Part shown: one piece after another, positions 4,833-11,047 of the stretch
How the letters are laid out: the number at the start of each line of letters is the position of its first letter
Position numbering within the stretch: the stretch's first letter is position 1
Assembly: GCA_019114745.1 (NCBI GenBank)
Contig: DXEY01000159.1
Span: forward strand, 1 to 11,047
Direction: 5' to 3'
DNA: 11,047 bases
Origin: Candidatus Mediterraneibacter colneyensis
GTDB taxonomy: Bacteria > Bacillota > Clostridia > Lachnospirales > Lachnospiraceae
Translations under genes and position numbers: made by a program
Notes under the pieces: generated by a model
Seen by the model: only the letters and a program-made list of their open reading frames with translations
Databases searched by the model: none
Told to the model about the DNA's origin: nothing

Positions 4833-7800
4833 CTATTCTACACTTTTCAGTGATTCTACCATATTGATCTTTTTTAACTTAAAATACATCGCTCCGTTCA
4901 CCAGCAGCGAAAACAGACATGTCAGAAGAAATCCATAAATAAAACTGCTCAGATCGATATTTCTGCCAAACATTACAGACTCGATTTCCACCGTAACTAT
5001 AATAAACTGATGGAGGATCTTTCCAAGTACGGCGCCGAATACTGCACCGAACAGAGTGAGGACAATATTCTCTCTGTACACATACATTGAAATCTCATTG
5101 TTATAGAACCCCAGCACTTTCAAAGTTGCAAGTTCTCTCTGACGTTCGGTTATATTGATATTATTCAGGTTGTAAAGCACAACAAACGCCAGCATCCCCG
5201 CTGATCTGATAAGGACTACGATCACAATATCGAGTGCTCCCAGCATATTGTCTACCTGTTCCCTCAGATCCGTTGTATAACTGATGCTCAGCGTTCCCTG
5301 CAGTGTCAGCGCTTCCTCGCCGATACGTTCGGCTTCTTCCGTGATCCGGTCAGTCGTCTTATAGAATATACAGTTGTAATCCGGCGCCTCGCCGTATACA
5401 TCCTCATAGACCGCAGGAGTCATATACAGATAATGCCCCATATAATTTTCACAGACATCGCTGATCCTGACTTCCAGATCGCCCTTCGCGTCATCTCTGA
5501 TCGTTATCGTATCTCCGGGTTCTACTCCCAGCTCTGTCGCCATCTTCTCTGTAAGGACAGCTCCCGAATCGTCCAGACTGTAATGCTCATTCGTCACGCG
5601 GTCCTGAAGAACAACAAAATCCTCGAACTGTTCCACATCTTTGGGCACATCCAGATAGACATCATGCCATTCACCGCCGTTCCCGACAGAAACCTGCTCT
5701 AAAAGCCCTTCCATGGAACCCGCCATAGCACTGTCCTCGTGAAGCGTCATAATAATATTCTGCTTTTCCTCTTCTGTGGCGTCATCACTCAGGATAATAT
5801 TTCCGTCATATAGCTGTATCTCTCCGTACTGAATGTCTACGATCGCAAAGATCGAATCCTTCAGCCCGAACCCAACCAGCATCAGCGCCATACATCCGCC
5901 GATACCGAACACCGTCATAAACAGACGTTTCTTATAACGAACCAGGTTACGGATACTGGCTTTCCACGAGAAATTGAATCTCTTCCAGATAAATGTTACC
6001 CTCTCCAGAAGCACTCTCTGCCCCTGTTTAGGCGTCGGAGGCCTCATCAGTTCCGCAGCCTGTTCTCTCAGTTCTTTATAGCAGGAAAAGATCGTAGCAA
6101 GCAGGGTACTTGCAAGCGCAGCTCCGGCAGCGCCGAGACCGTATGTAAGATTGTACGGGAGCACAATATCATTCATATACGGATACATGATCCCGTAAGC
6201 ATTGATGATAATATAAGGAAATACCTTCTCCCCGAACAGGATTCCCACCGCGCTCCCCGTCACTGTGGCGAACAGGGCGTATCCGAGATATTTTCCTGCA
6301 ATCGAATGTCTTTCATAGCCAAGTGCCTTCAGGGTACCGATCAGCGTCCTCTGCTCCTCTACCATACGGGTCATAGTCGTCAGGCTGATAAGCGCTGCCA
6401 CCAGAAAAAAGAGTGCCGGGAATACTTCCCCGATAGCTCTCATGCGGTCTGCATTTTCGCCATATCCCGAGTAGTCCGGAAGATTCGACCTGTCATAAAT
6501 ATACCATTCCGGCTCCTCGAGATTCCTGACAGCCTCTTCTGCATCGTCAAGTTCCTGCTGCGCATCCTCGATCTGCTGCTCCCCGTCTGCAATTTCCGCC
6601 CGGGCTTCTGCTTCGCCTTCGTAATACTCATCCCATCCGTCGTCAATGTCCGCCTGGGCGTCCGCAAGCTGTTCCTTTGCGTCGGCGATCTCCTGCTCAC
6701 CGGATTCGATCTGGGGCCAGCCGTCATTGATCCCCTCCTGGGCGGACTCGATCTGAGCCTTTCCGGATTCGATCTGGTCCTGTGCCTGTGACACAGCAGC
6801 CTCCCCGTTTTGGATCTGCTCATACATCTTTGCCAGCGCCGCCATTGTGGCATCGTCCGTCTTGCCGCTGGATGCAAGGGCATTGTATTGTTCTTTCACC
6901 TCATTGAGCGCGTCGATCTGTTCATTGAGCGCGTCAATACTGGCATTTAATTCCTCTGTATTCCGGTCAATTTCCGCCTGCCCGTCGACGAGCTGCTGCC
7001 TGGAAGATTCCAGTTGTTCTTCCGATGAAGCGATTTCCTGCCATCCGCTGTCCACCTCTGCCTGAGCGTCTTCAAGCTGAGTTCTTGCATCTGCCAGTTC
7101 CGCCTCAGCCTGGGCTTTTCCGTCCTCCAGTTCCTGCTGAGCGTCCGCGAGCTCTGCTCCAGCATTGTCCAGTTCCGTCTGCGCCTCATCTACGATTTCA
7201 TCATACCGGATCTGCTGCCGTTCTTCCTTAATCGCCTCGACCCGGTCCATTGCCTCCTGTACCAGATCATCATAAGCGTCCGTAAATGCAGTCGTCTCTT
7301 CCGCGCCTTCCACCCGGGCATAGATCTCCGTATAGACATCCAGGGCAAAACTCTCTTCCGGTACTACGATAAATGCTGTCAGACTTCCGTTTCCGATCGT
7401 TGTGCTTCCTCTCTGGAAAGAAATGTACTGCGGACTGCTGACCGCCCCGACGATCGTATATGTATCCGTCCTGAGCGTATCCGTAATCTCATCATCCGTC
7501 CCGCTTGAAAATGTGATCTCGTCTCCGATTTCAAGACTGCTCTGCGCCAGATAATCGGCATCTACCGCACACTCGTTTTCTTTTTCGGGAAGGCGTCCCT
7601 CCTCCAGCTGTACCTGATTCATGGAAGGAAGCATCGACATCACATGCACGGCAATCTGATTGTCCCCTTCCGAGCACAGTACGTCTACGGAATATCCGCC
7701 CTCAGCCTGTTCGATCCCCTCTACGTTGCGGACAGCATCCACATCGTCTTCCGTCAGTCCCATCGTACTGATCACCTCAATGTCCATCAAATCCGCATTG

Positions 7801-7961
7801 TCAAAATAGGTGTCCCCCGAATATCGCATATCCGGCTCAGAAGAACGGATGCCTGAAAAAAATGCACATCCGATAGCAACGATAAAAAAAATGGACAGAA
7901 AACGCCCGAGACTTCTCCTTATTTCCATATAAAAGTCTTTTCTCAACGCTTTCTTCTTCAT
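4833..7961 (-). CDS. Large FtsX-like ABC transporter permease with long extracellular coiled coil
   Basis: This 1042-aa membrane subunit of a MacB/FtsX-type ABC system is probably a mechanotransmission or export machine rather than a classic importer. In order: a basic N-terminus, TM1 (about residues 22-38), a MacB-like outer domain (about 40-235), a 230-residue Glu/Ala/Gln-rich coiled coil (about 245-483), a first FtsX unit with TMs near 514-532, 557-578 and 606-626, a TM near 680-698, a second outer domain (about 705-905), and a second FtsX unit with TMs near 909-930, 965-983 and 1007-1027. The motif NINITERQRELATLKVLGF is typical of FtsX. Start 7961 is chosen because AGGA lies 6 nt upstream, on the stop codon of the ATPase gene. 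An ATG at 7976, overlapping that stop as ATGGTAG, lacks a visible RBS. Coupling to the ATPase is expected either way. An Arg at residue 919 inside TM6 is unusual. Confidence 0.92.
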   Translation of the reverse strand: MKKKALRKDFYMEIRRSLGRFLSIFFIVAIGCAFFSGIRSSEPDMRYSGDTYFDNADLMDIEVISTMGLTEDDVDAVRNVEGIEQAEGGYSVDVLCSEGDNQIAVHVMSMLPSMNQVQLEEGRLPEKENECAVDADYLAQSSLEIGDEITFSSGTDDEITDTLRTDTYTIVGAVSSPQYISFQRGSTTIGNGSLTAFIVVPEESFALDVYTEIYARVEGAEETTAFTDAYDDLVQEAMDRVEAIKEERQQIRYDEIVDEAQTELDNAGAELADAQQELEDGKAQAEAELADARTQLEDAQAEVDSGWQEIASSEEQLESSRQQLVDGQAEIDRNTEELNASIDALNEQIDALNEVKEQYNALASSGKTDDATMAALAKMYEQIQNGEAAVSQAQDQIESGKAQIESAQEGINDGWPQIESGEQEIADAKEQLADAQADIDDGWDEYYEGEAEARAEIADGEQQIEDAQQELDDAEEAVRNLEEPEWYIYDRSNLPDYSGYGENADRMRAIGEVFPALFFLVAALISLTTMTRMVEEQRTLIGTLKALGYERHSIAGKYLGYALFATVTGSAVGILFGEKVFPYIIINAYGIMYPYMNDIVLPYNLTYGLGAAGAALASTLLATIFSCYKELREQAAELMRPPTPKQGQRVLLERVTFIWKRFNFSWKASIRNLVRYKKRLFMTVFGIGGCMALMLVGFGLKDSIFAIVDIQYGEIQLYDGNIILSDDATEEEKQNIIMTLHEDSAMAGSMEGLLEQVSVGNGGEWHDVYLDVPKDVEQFEDFVVLQDRVTNEHYSLDDSGAVLTEKMATELGVEPGDTITIRDDAKGDLEVRISDVCENYMGHYLYMTPAVYEDVYGEAPDYNCIFYKTTDRITEEAERIGEEALTLQGTLSISYTTDLREQVDNMLGALDIVIVVLIRSAGMLAFVVLYNLNNINITERQRELATLKVLGFYNNEISMYVYRENIVLTLFGAVFGAVLGKILHQFIIVTVEIESVMFGRNIDLSSFIYGFLLTCLFSLLVNGAMYFKLKKINMVESLKSVE

Positions 7962-7969
7962 GTGGGATC

Positions 7970-8674
7970 CTACCATTCTATTTCATCAATCGATATCGGA
8001 TGTTCGTTTATCTCCATTCCGGAGACCTGTCCGTTTTTAATATGGATCAGCCGGTCTGCCATTGGCGCGATCGCCTGATTGTGGGTGATGACGATAACTG
8101 TCATCCCTCTGTTCCTGCACATATTCTGCAGAAGTTTCAGTATTGATTTTCCGGTATTATAGTCCAGCGCGCCCGTCGGTTCATCACAGAGCAAAAGTTT
8201 CGGGTTCTTTGCCAGCGCCCTTGCGATCGACACCCTCTGCTGTTCTCCTCCCGAGAGCTGGGCGGGAAAGTTATTCAGCCTGTCTCCCAGCCCTACTTCC
8301 CGGAGTACCTCTTTTGCATCCAGAGGATCGCGGCAGATCTGAAGGGCAAGTTCCACATTTTCGAGAGCTGTCAGATTCGGCACCAGATTGTAAAACTGGA
8401 ATACAAATCCGATATCCTCCCTGCGGTATTCAGTGAGTCTCCGGGCGTTATAGGCTGTGACATCCGCGCCGTCCACAAGCAGTGTTCCGCCTGTGGCGGT
8501 ATCCATCCCTCCCAGGATATTGAGCACCGTCGTCTTTCCGGCGCCGCTGGGGCCGACGATCACAACAAACTCGCCCTTTTCCACCGCAAAATTAATATTA
8601 TCTGCGGCGCGTATCTCAACCTCACCCATCCTGTATATCTTTGTGATATCTTTTAATTCGACAAATCCGCTCAT
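7970..8674 (-). CDS. ABC transporter ATP-binding protein, MacB/LolD type
   Basis: This is a 234-aa cytoplasmic ATPase that powers the adjacent FtsX-like permease. All ABC motifs are intact: Walker A GPSGAGKTT (41-49), Q-loop glutamine 93 in FVFQFYNLVP, signature LSGGEQQR (140-147), Walker B with catalytic Glu LLLCDEPTGALD (160-171) and the H-loop His 198 in VIVITHN. The FQFYNLVPNLTALENVELAL stretch is characteristic of the MacB/LolD (export-type, type VII) branch. The length is normal. Start ATG 8674 has GGGAG with a 7-nt spacer. The stop codon overlaps the SD/early start region of the permease, so the two are translated in coupled fashion. A 12-bp hairpin lies just upstream of its ribosome site. 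Confidence 0.95.
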   Translation of the reverse strand: MSGFVELKDITKIYRMGEVEIRAADNINFAVEKGEFVVIVGPSGAGKTTVLNILGGMDTATGGTLLVDGADVTAYNARRLTEYRREDIGFVFQFYNLVPNLTALENVELALQICRDPLDAKEVLREVGLGDRLNNFPAQLSGGEQQRVSIARALAKNPKLLLCDEPTGALDYNTGKSILKLLQNMCRNRGMTVIVITHNQAIAPMADRLIHIKNGQVSGMEINEHPISIDEIEW

Positions 8675-8693
8675 AAGACCGCTCCCATACAGG

Positions 8694-8815
8694 CAGAGCG
8701 GATACTGTCACCTGTACCCGCTCTGTTTAATTATATGACGTTGGAATCAAAATCCCTGCCATAATGCCTTCGGATTGTTCCGTGCTTCGCCTTTCTACAA
8801 TCCGCCGCATCACTA
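8694..8815 (-). promoter_or_regulatory. Structured 5' leader of the ABC operon
   Basis: The leader between the predicted start (near 8815) and the ATPase gene contains several possible hairpins when read as minus-strand RNA. One is CGGAUUGU/ACAAUCCG with an 18-nt loop. A short one is GGGAU-UUUG-AUUCC. A 12-bp stem (8725-8714 with 8705-8694, one G-U pair, 8-nt loop AGGUGACA) ends about 10 nt before the GGGAG ribosome site. There is no U-tract, so these are not terminators. I could not match the leader to a known riboswitch class. A consensus TATAAT just upstream of the 12-bp stem could also start transcripts that begin with this hairpin. Confidence 0.4.
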
Positions 8816-8821
8816 TATTAA

Positions 8822-8849
8822 ATTATAACATGGAAAAGATTATTTTTAA
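8822..8849 (-). promoter_or_regulatory. Candidate promoter of the ABC ATPase-permease operon
   Basis: On the minus strand, TTAAAA (8849-8844, 4 of 6) is followed by a 16-bp spacer and a perfect TATAAT (8827-8822). A TG one base before the hexamer makes it an extended -10. It lies about 50 bp after the MFS stop codon, so the ABC pair need not depend on read-through. A 10-bp palindrome, TTCTTAAGAA (8855-8864), is just upstream of the -35. Confidence 0.55.
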
Positions 8850-8877
8850 GACATTTCTTAAGAATTTCAGATTAATT

Positions 8878-10128
8878 TCATACTTTTTCTTTTTTTATAT
8901 TCAACTTTGCTGAAAACCGGAATAAAACCAACCCGATCAGAAACATCACTGACAAAGCGCTGACCCCGATATTAATGCTTCCTGTCATCTGGCTCAAAAA
9001 TGAAACCAGCGCCGTTCCTATGACTGACGCGCCCTTTCCACAGATATCATAAATCCCGAAAAACTCGCCTGATTTTTCCGCCGGGATGATCTTTGCAAAA
9101 TAAGACCGCGACAACGCCTGGATCGTCCCCTGGAACATACCCACAAGTACAGCAAGTATCCAGAAATCGACCTGGGAATCAAGCCAGTATGCATAAACAG
9201 CAATACAGAAATACGCTGCGATGCACACCGTTATGATCGTCTCCGGCTTCACTTTCTTCACCAGGCGGCTGAAGATAAGCACGGACGGGAACGCCACGAT
9301 CTGAGTAACAAGAAGCGCCAGCAGAAGTCCCGTACTGTCAAGCCCCAGTGCCTGTCCGTAAGCAGTCGCCATGTCGATCACTGTATATACCCCATCAATA
9401 TAGAAGAAAAAGGCGATCAAAAATACGAGGATCCTTTTATCTTTTGCCAGCTCGACAAATGTCCTTCCCAGTCTCTTAAAACTGCTGCTCACCACATGTT
9501 CACCGGGTTCAGAAAAATATCTCTGACGGTAAGAACGCAGGAGCGGTACGGAAGAAAAAAGCCACCAGAGAGCTGTAATGAGAAATGCAAGGATCATAGA
9601 AGTCTGCATCCCGACCCCCAGGCTTCCGGCGCCGAGCACGATGGCAAGGCAGGCAATAAACGGAATACAGCTTCCGATATATCCCCATGCATACCCGTGG
9701 GAAGATACCGAATCCATCCTGTCCGGCTCCGTTACATCAGTAAGCATCGAATCATAGAAAACAAGGCTCGCAGAATATCCGACCTTTGCCAGCACGAAAA
9801 TGACCAGGAACCAGAGCCATGAGGATAAAAATCCCAGAAGGATACATCCTGCCACACCAATCCCCATAGTTACGGAAAAAATAATCTTTTTAAAATTCTT
9901 CGTATCGGCAACAGCCCCCAGCGTCGGGCCGAGAAGAGCTACGATCAGAGTACATATCGATGTAGCGTAGCCCCAGTATGCAAGATAGTCCACATCCGAT
10001 ATCCCCGCATTGCCTGCCAGATAGTTAAAATAGATTGGAAAGATTGTGGAAACCATCATCGTAAATGCCGAGTTTCCCACATCGTACAGCACCCATTTTT
10101 TCTCAAGTGAAGTCAGTTTAAATTTCAT
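8878..10128 (-). CDS. MFS transporter, UMF1 (Atg22-like) family
   Basis: This is a 416-aa integral membrane protein with about twelve hydrophobic helices. The N-terminal LEKKWVLYDVGNSAFTMMVSTIFPIYF (residues 8-34) carries the YD-x-x-NSAF signature of UMF1/Atg22-type major facilitators. GPTLGAVADTKNFKK (near residue 65) corresponds to the MFS loop 2-3 motif. The Gln/Ser/Arg stretch MFQGTIQALSRSYFAKIIPAEKSGEFFGIYDICGKG in the second half is likewise typical of the family. Yeast Atg22 exports amino acids from the vacuole; bacterial substrates are mostly unknown and none can be assigned here. Start ATG 10128 has AAGGGA about 10 nt upstream, a modest ribosome site. The gene lies 71 bp after the phospholipase-like gene on the same strand, with only a 5-bp GC hairpin between, so they may be co-transcribed. 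Confidence 0.9.
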   Translation of the reverse strand: MKFKLTSLEKKWVLYDVGNSAFTMMVSTIFPIYFNYLAGNAGISDVDYLAYWGYATSICTLIVALLGPTLGAVADTKNFKKIIFSVTMGIGVAGCILLGFLSSWLWFLVIFVLAKVGYSASLVFYDSMLTDVTEPDRMDSVSSHGYAWGYIGSCIPFIACLAIVLGAGSLGVGMQTSMILAFLITALWWLFSSVPLLRSYRQRYFSEPGEHVVSSSFKRLGRTFVELAKDKRILVFLIAFFFYIDGVYTVIDMATAYGQALGLDSTGLLLALLVTQIVAFPSVLIFSRLVKKVKPETIITVCIAAYFCIAVYAYWLDSQVDFWILAVLVGMFQGTIQALSRSYFAKIIPAEKSGEFFGIYDICGKGASVIGTALVSFLSQMTGSINIGVSALSVMFLIGLVLFRFSAKLNIKKEKV

Positions 10129-10199
10129 AATACCATCATCCCTTTCCTAATTTTGGATCAGTCCTCCCGTTTTCAGGCAGCCGTGCTGCTCTATTTCTT

Positions 10200-11024
10200 T
10201 CAGAGCCGGAGTTCCTCCCATTTATCTCCTGCGCCGAATGTCCGGTGAAAACGTTCCGGAAGCTCCTCTCCCTCAAAGAGAACCTTCTGATACTGGATGA
10301 TCAGCCCCGCCGCCAGCGGCACAGCTCCCGCATAGAGACGCTTCAGGATCTGGCAATACTCCCGGCACGCTGGATTCGGCTCCAGACTCATCACCATGCC
10401 GTGCTTGTCCTCATACTGGCCTGCAAGTTTCATTCCCCCGTAGATCAGCCTTCTTTTTGCCATGCCCGGTGCATGGAGCATTTTATGGCAGAAGATCATT
10501 CCCCTCATCGCCTTCTCCACGAGTTCCGGTGTCAGATTGTCATAAAACGGAGCGATAACCGATGCATTCTTACGGGTCGGATGTATATGTCCCGTTGCCA
10601 GATAACGCACCGGATTGATATAATCCTCTTTCAGCAGAAGCCGGTCAAACTCCATCTCGATCTCCGAATGGCTCAGCCCGCTCGTATGGATCATCTTTTC
10701 CACATACGGATGGCATTCGCTGTCAAGGGCAAAATGGCAGATAACCCCGTAGATATAGGCTCGCGCTGCTGCCGGGTCATCGGACTCCTTTTTGATCACC
10801 TCCACCGCATGGCGGAAGAACTCATCCGCCATCTTATCGTGCAGGGCATATCCCTGGGAATTGACCGGATTCTTTATCAGCGCTTTATAATAAAAAAGGA
10901 GGTCAGGACCGTGCACCCCGATATCAAAAAGTTCCCTGTGATTCTCAATGGAACTTAAAAGCGGACGCGGAAGCGCGCCTGTGACCTCTTTCCCGAATTT
11001 ATAATGTGCATATGTTGTAGGCAT
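10200..11024 (-). CDS. Zinc-dependent phospholipase C-like protein
   Basis: This 274-aa protein of the zinc-dependent PLC family (Zn_dep_PLPC) shares a fold with the trinuclear-zinc phospholipases C. Candidate metal ligands occur in the expected order: H7 in MPTTYAHYKFG, H38 and D41 in GVHGPDLLFYY, H62/D63 in LHDKMADEFF, then H97, D101 and H105 in ICHFALDSECHPYV, and H119/E121 in LSHSEIEMEFD. There is no signal peptide, so unlike secreted toxins it is likely cytosolic. Many clostridial genomes carry such short, non-secreted members, whose substrate is not known. Start ATG 11024 is firmly set by AGAGGAG with a 5-nt spacer. The promoter lies beyond the right edge. It is the first visible gene of a possible two-gene unit with the MFS transporter. 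Confidence 0.85.
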   Translation of the reverse strand: MPTTYAHYKFGKEVTGALPRPLLSSIENHRELFDIGVHGPDLLFYYKALIKNPVNSQGYALHDKMADEFFRHAVEVIKKESDDPAAARAYIYGVICHFALDSECHPYVEKMIHTSGLSHSEIEMEFDRLLLKEDYINPVRYLATGHIHPTRKNASVIAPFYDNLTPELVEKAMRGMIFCHKMLHAPGMAKRRLIYGGMKLAGQYEDKHGMVMSLEPNPACREYCQILKRLYAGAVPLAAGLIIQYQKVLFEGEELPERFHRTFGAGDKWEELRL

Positions 11025-11047
11025 ATAGCTTCTCCTCTTTTCTTCTG

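Noticed and set aside
6306..7189. Several open frames on both strands across the permease coiled-coil region
   Set aside because: They arise from the repetitive Glu/Ala/Gln codons of the coiled coil and give arginine-rich or low-complexity products.
7962..7976. ATG at 7976 as the permease start
   Set aside because: It overlaps the ATPase stop neatly but has no visible SD, whereas the ATG at 7961 has AGGA at 6 nt. It remains possible through coupling.
8855..8864. TTCTTAAGAA palindrome upstream of the ABC promoter
   Set aside because: It is a 10-bp AT-rich palindrome in an AT-rich gap and is expected by chance often enough. I mention it only as context for the promoter.
10177..10189. GCAGC-CGT-GCTGC hairpin between the phospholipase-like gene and the MFS gene
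   Set aside because: The stem is only 5 bp and no U-tract follows on the minus strand; it is too weak to call a terminator.
10245..10958. 237-codon plus-strand frame opposite the phospholipase C-like gene
   Set aside because: The minus-strand gene has all the metal-ligand motifs and a strong RBS. The antisense product is His/Arg-rich with no family pattern.
1..11047. CRISPR arrays, tRNA/rRNA genes, insertion sequences, toxin-antitoxin or defence genes
   Set aside because: No spaced direct repeats, cloverleaf, transposase or defence-type domains were seen in any gap or frame.

Overview
The window looks like chromosomal core DNA of a spore-forming, anaerobic clostridium. The likely source is the Lachnospiraceae or a close relative. 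The evidence is moderate GC content, strong AGGAGG-type ribosome sites, a SpoVT sporulation regulator, the start of a SCIFF (ranthipeptide) precursor gene, a stand-alone PduL and a clostridial FtsX-like exporter with a long coiled coil. Eight complete protein genes and one gene cut by the left edge were found, plus one (4-TM) complete small membrane protein included in that eight-plus count: nine complete and one partial in all. No tRNA, rRNA, CRISPR array, transposase or prophage gene was seen.

Left block (1-2888, all minus strand): a Na+/phosphate cotransporter with a C-terminal PhoU domain, then spoVT, then a four-TM protein of the TIGR04086 type, then the first 16 codons of scfA, which leaves the window at position 1. 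scfA has its own near-consensus promoter. spoVT is preceded by an 18-bp inverted repeat whose proximal arm contains its ribosome site.

Middle block (2889-4832): a 269-bp divergent intergenic region separates the phosphate transporter from pduL. It holds promoters in both directions and a run of TTTACA/TTAACA-like repeats at 10-11 bp spacing, which resembles a PHO box. pduL (phosphate acyltransferase) and an AEC-family carrier follow as a plus-strand pair. They end at a perfect 22-bp inverted repeat that fills the gap to the convergent ABC permease gene.

Right block (4833-11024, all minus strand): in transcription order, a zinc-dependent phospholipase C-like protein, a UMF1-type MFS transporter, and then an ABC ATPase and its large FtsX-like permease. 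The last two are overlapping and translationally coupled. The ABC pair has its own promoter and a structured 5' leader of about 140 nt.

Most genes are familiar families. The points worth a second look are mainly regulatory or structural: the RBS-sequestering repeat at spoVT, the PHO-like repeats, the REP-like palindrome, the ABC leader hairpins, the coiled-coil hairpin in the permease and the SCIFF locus at the edge. I do not see convincing evidence for an undescribed multi-gene system inside the window.
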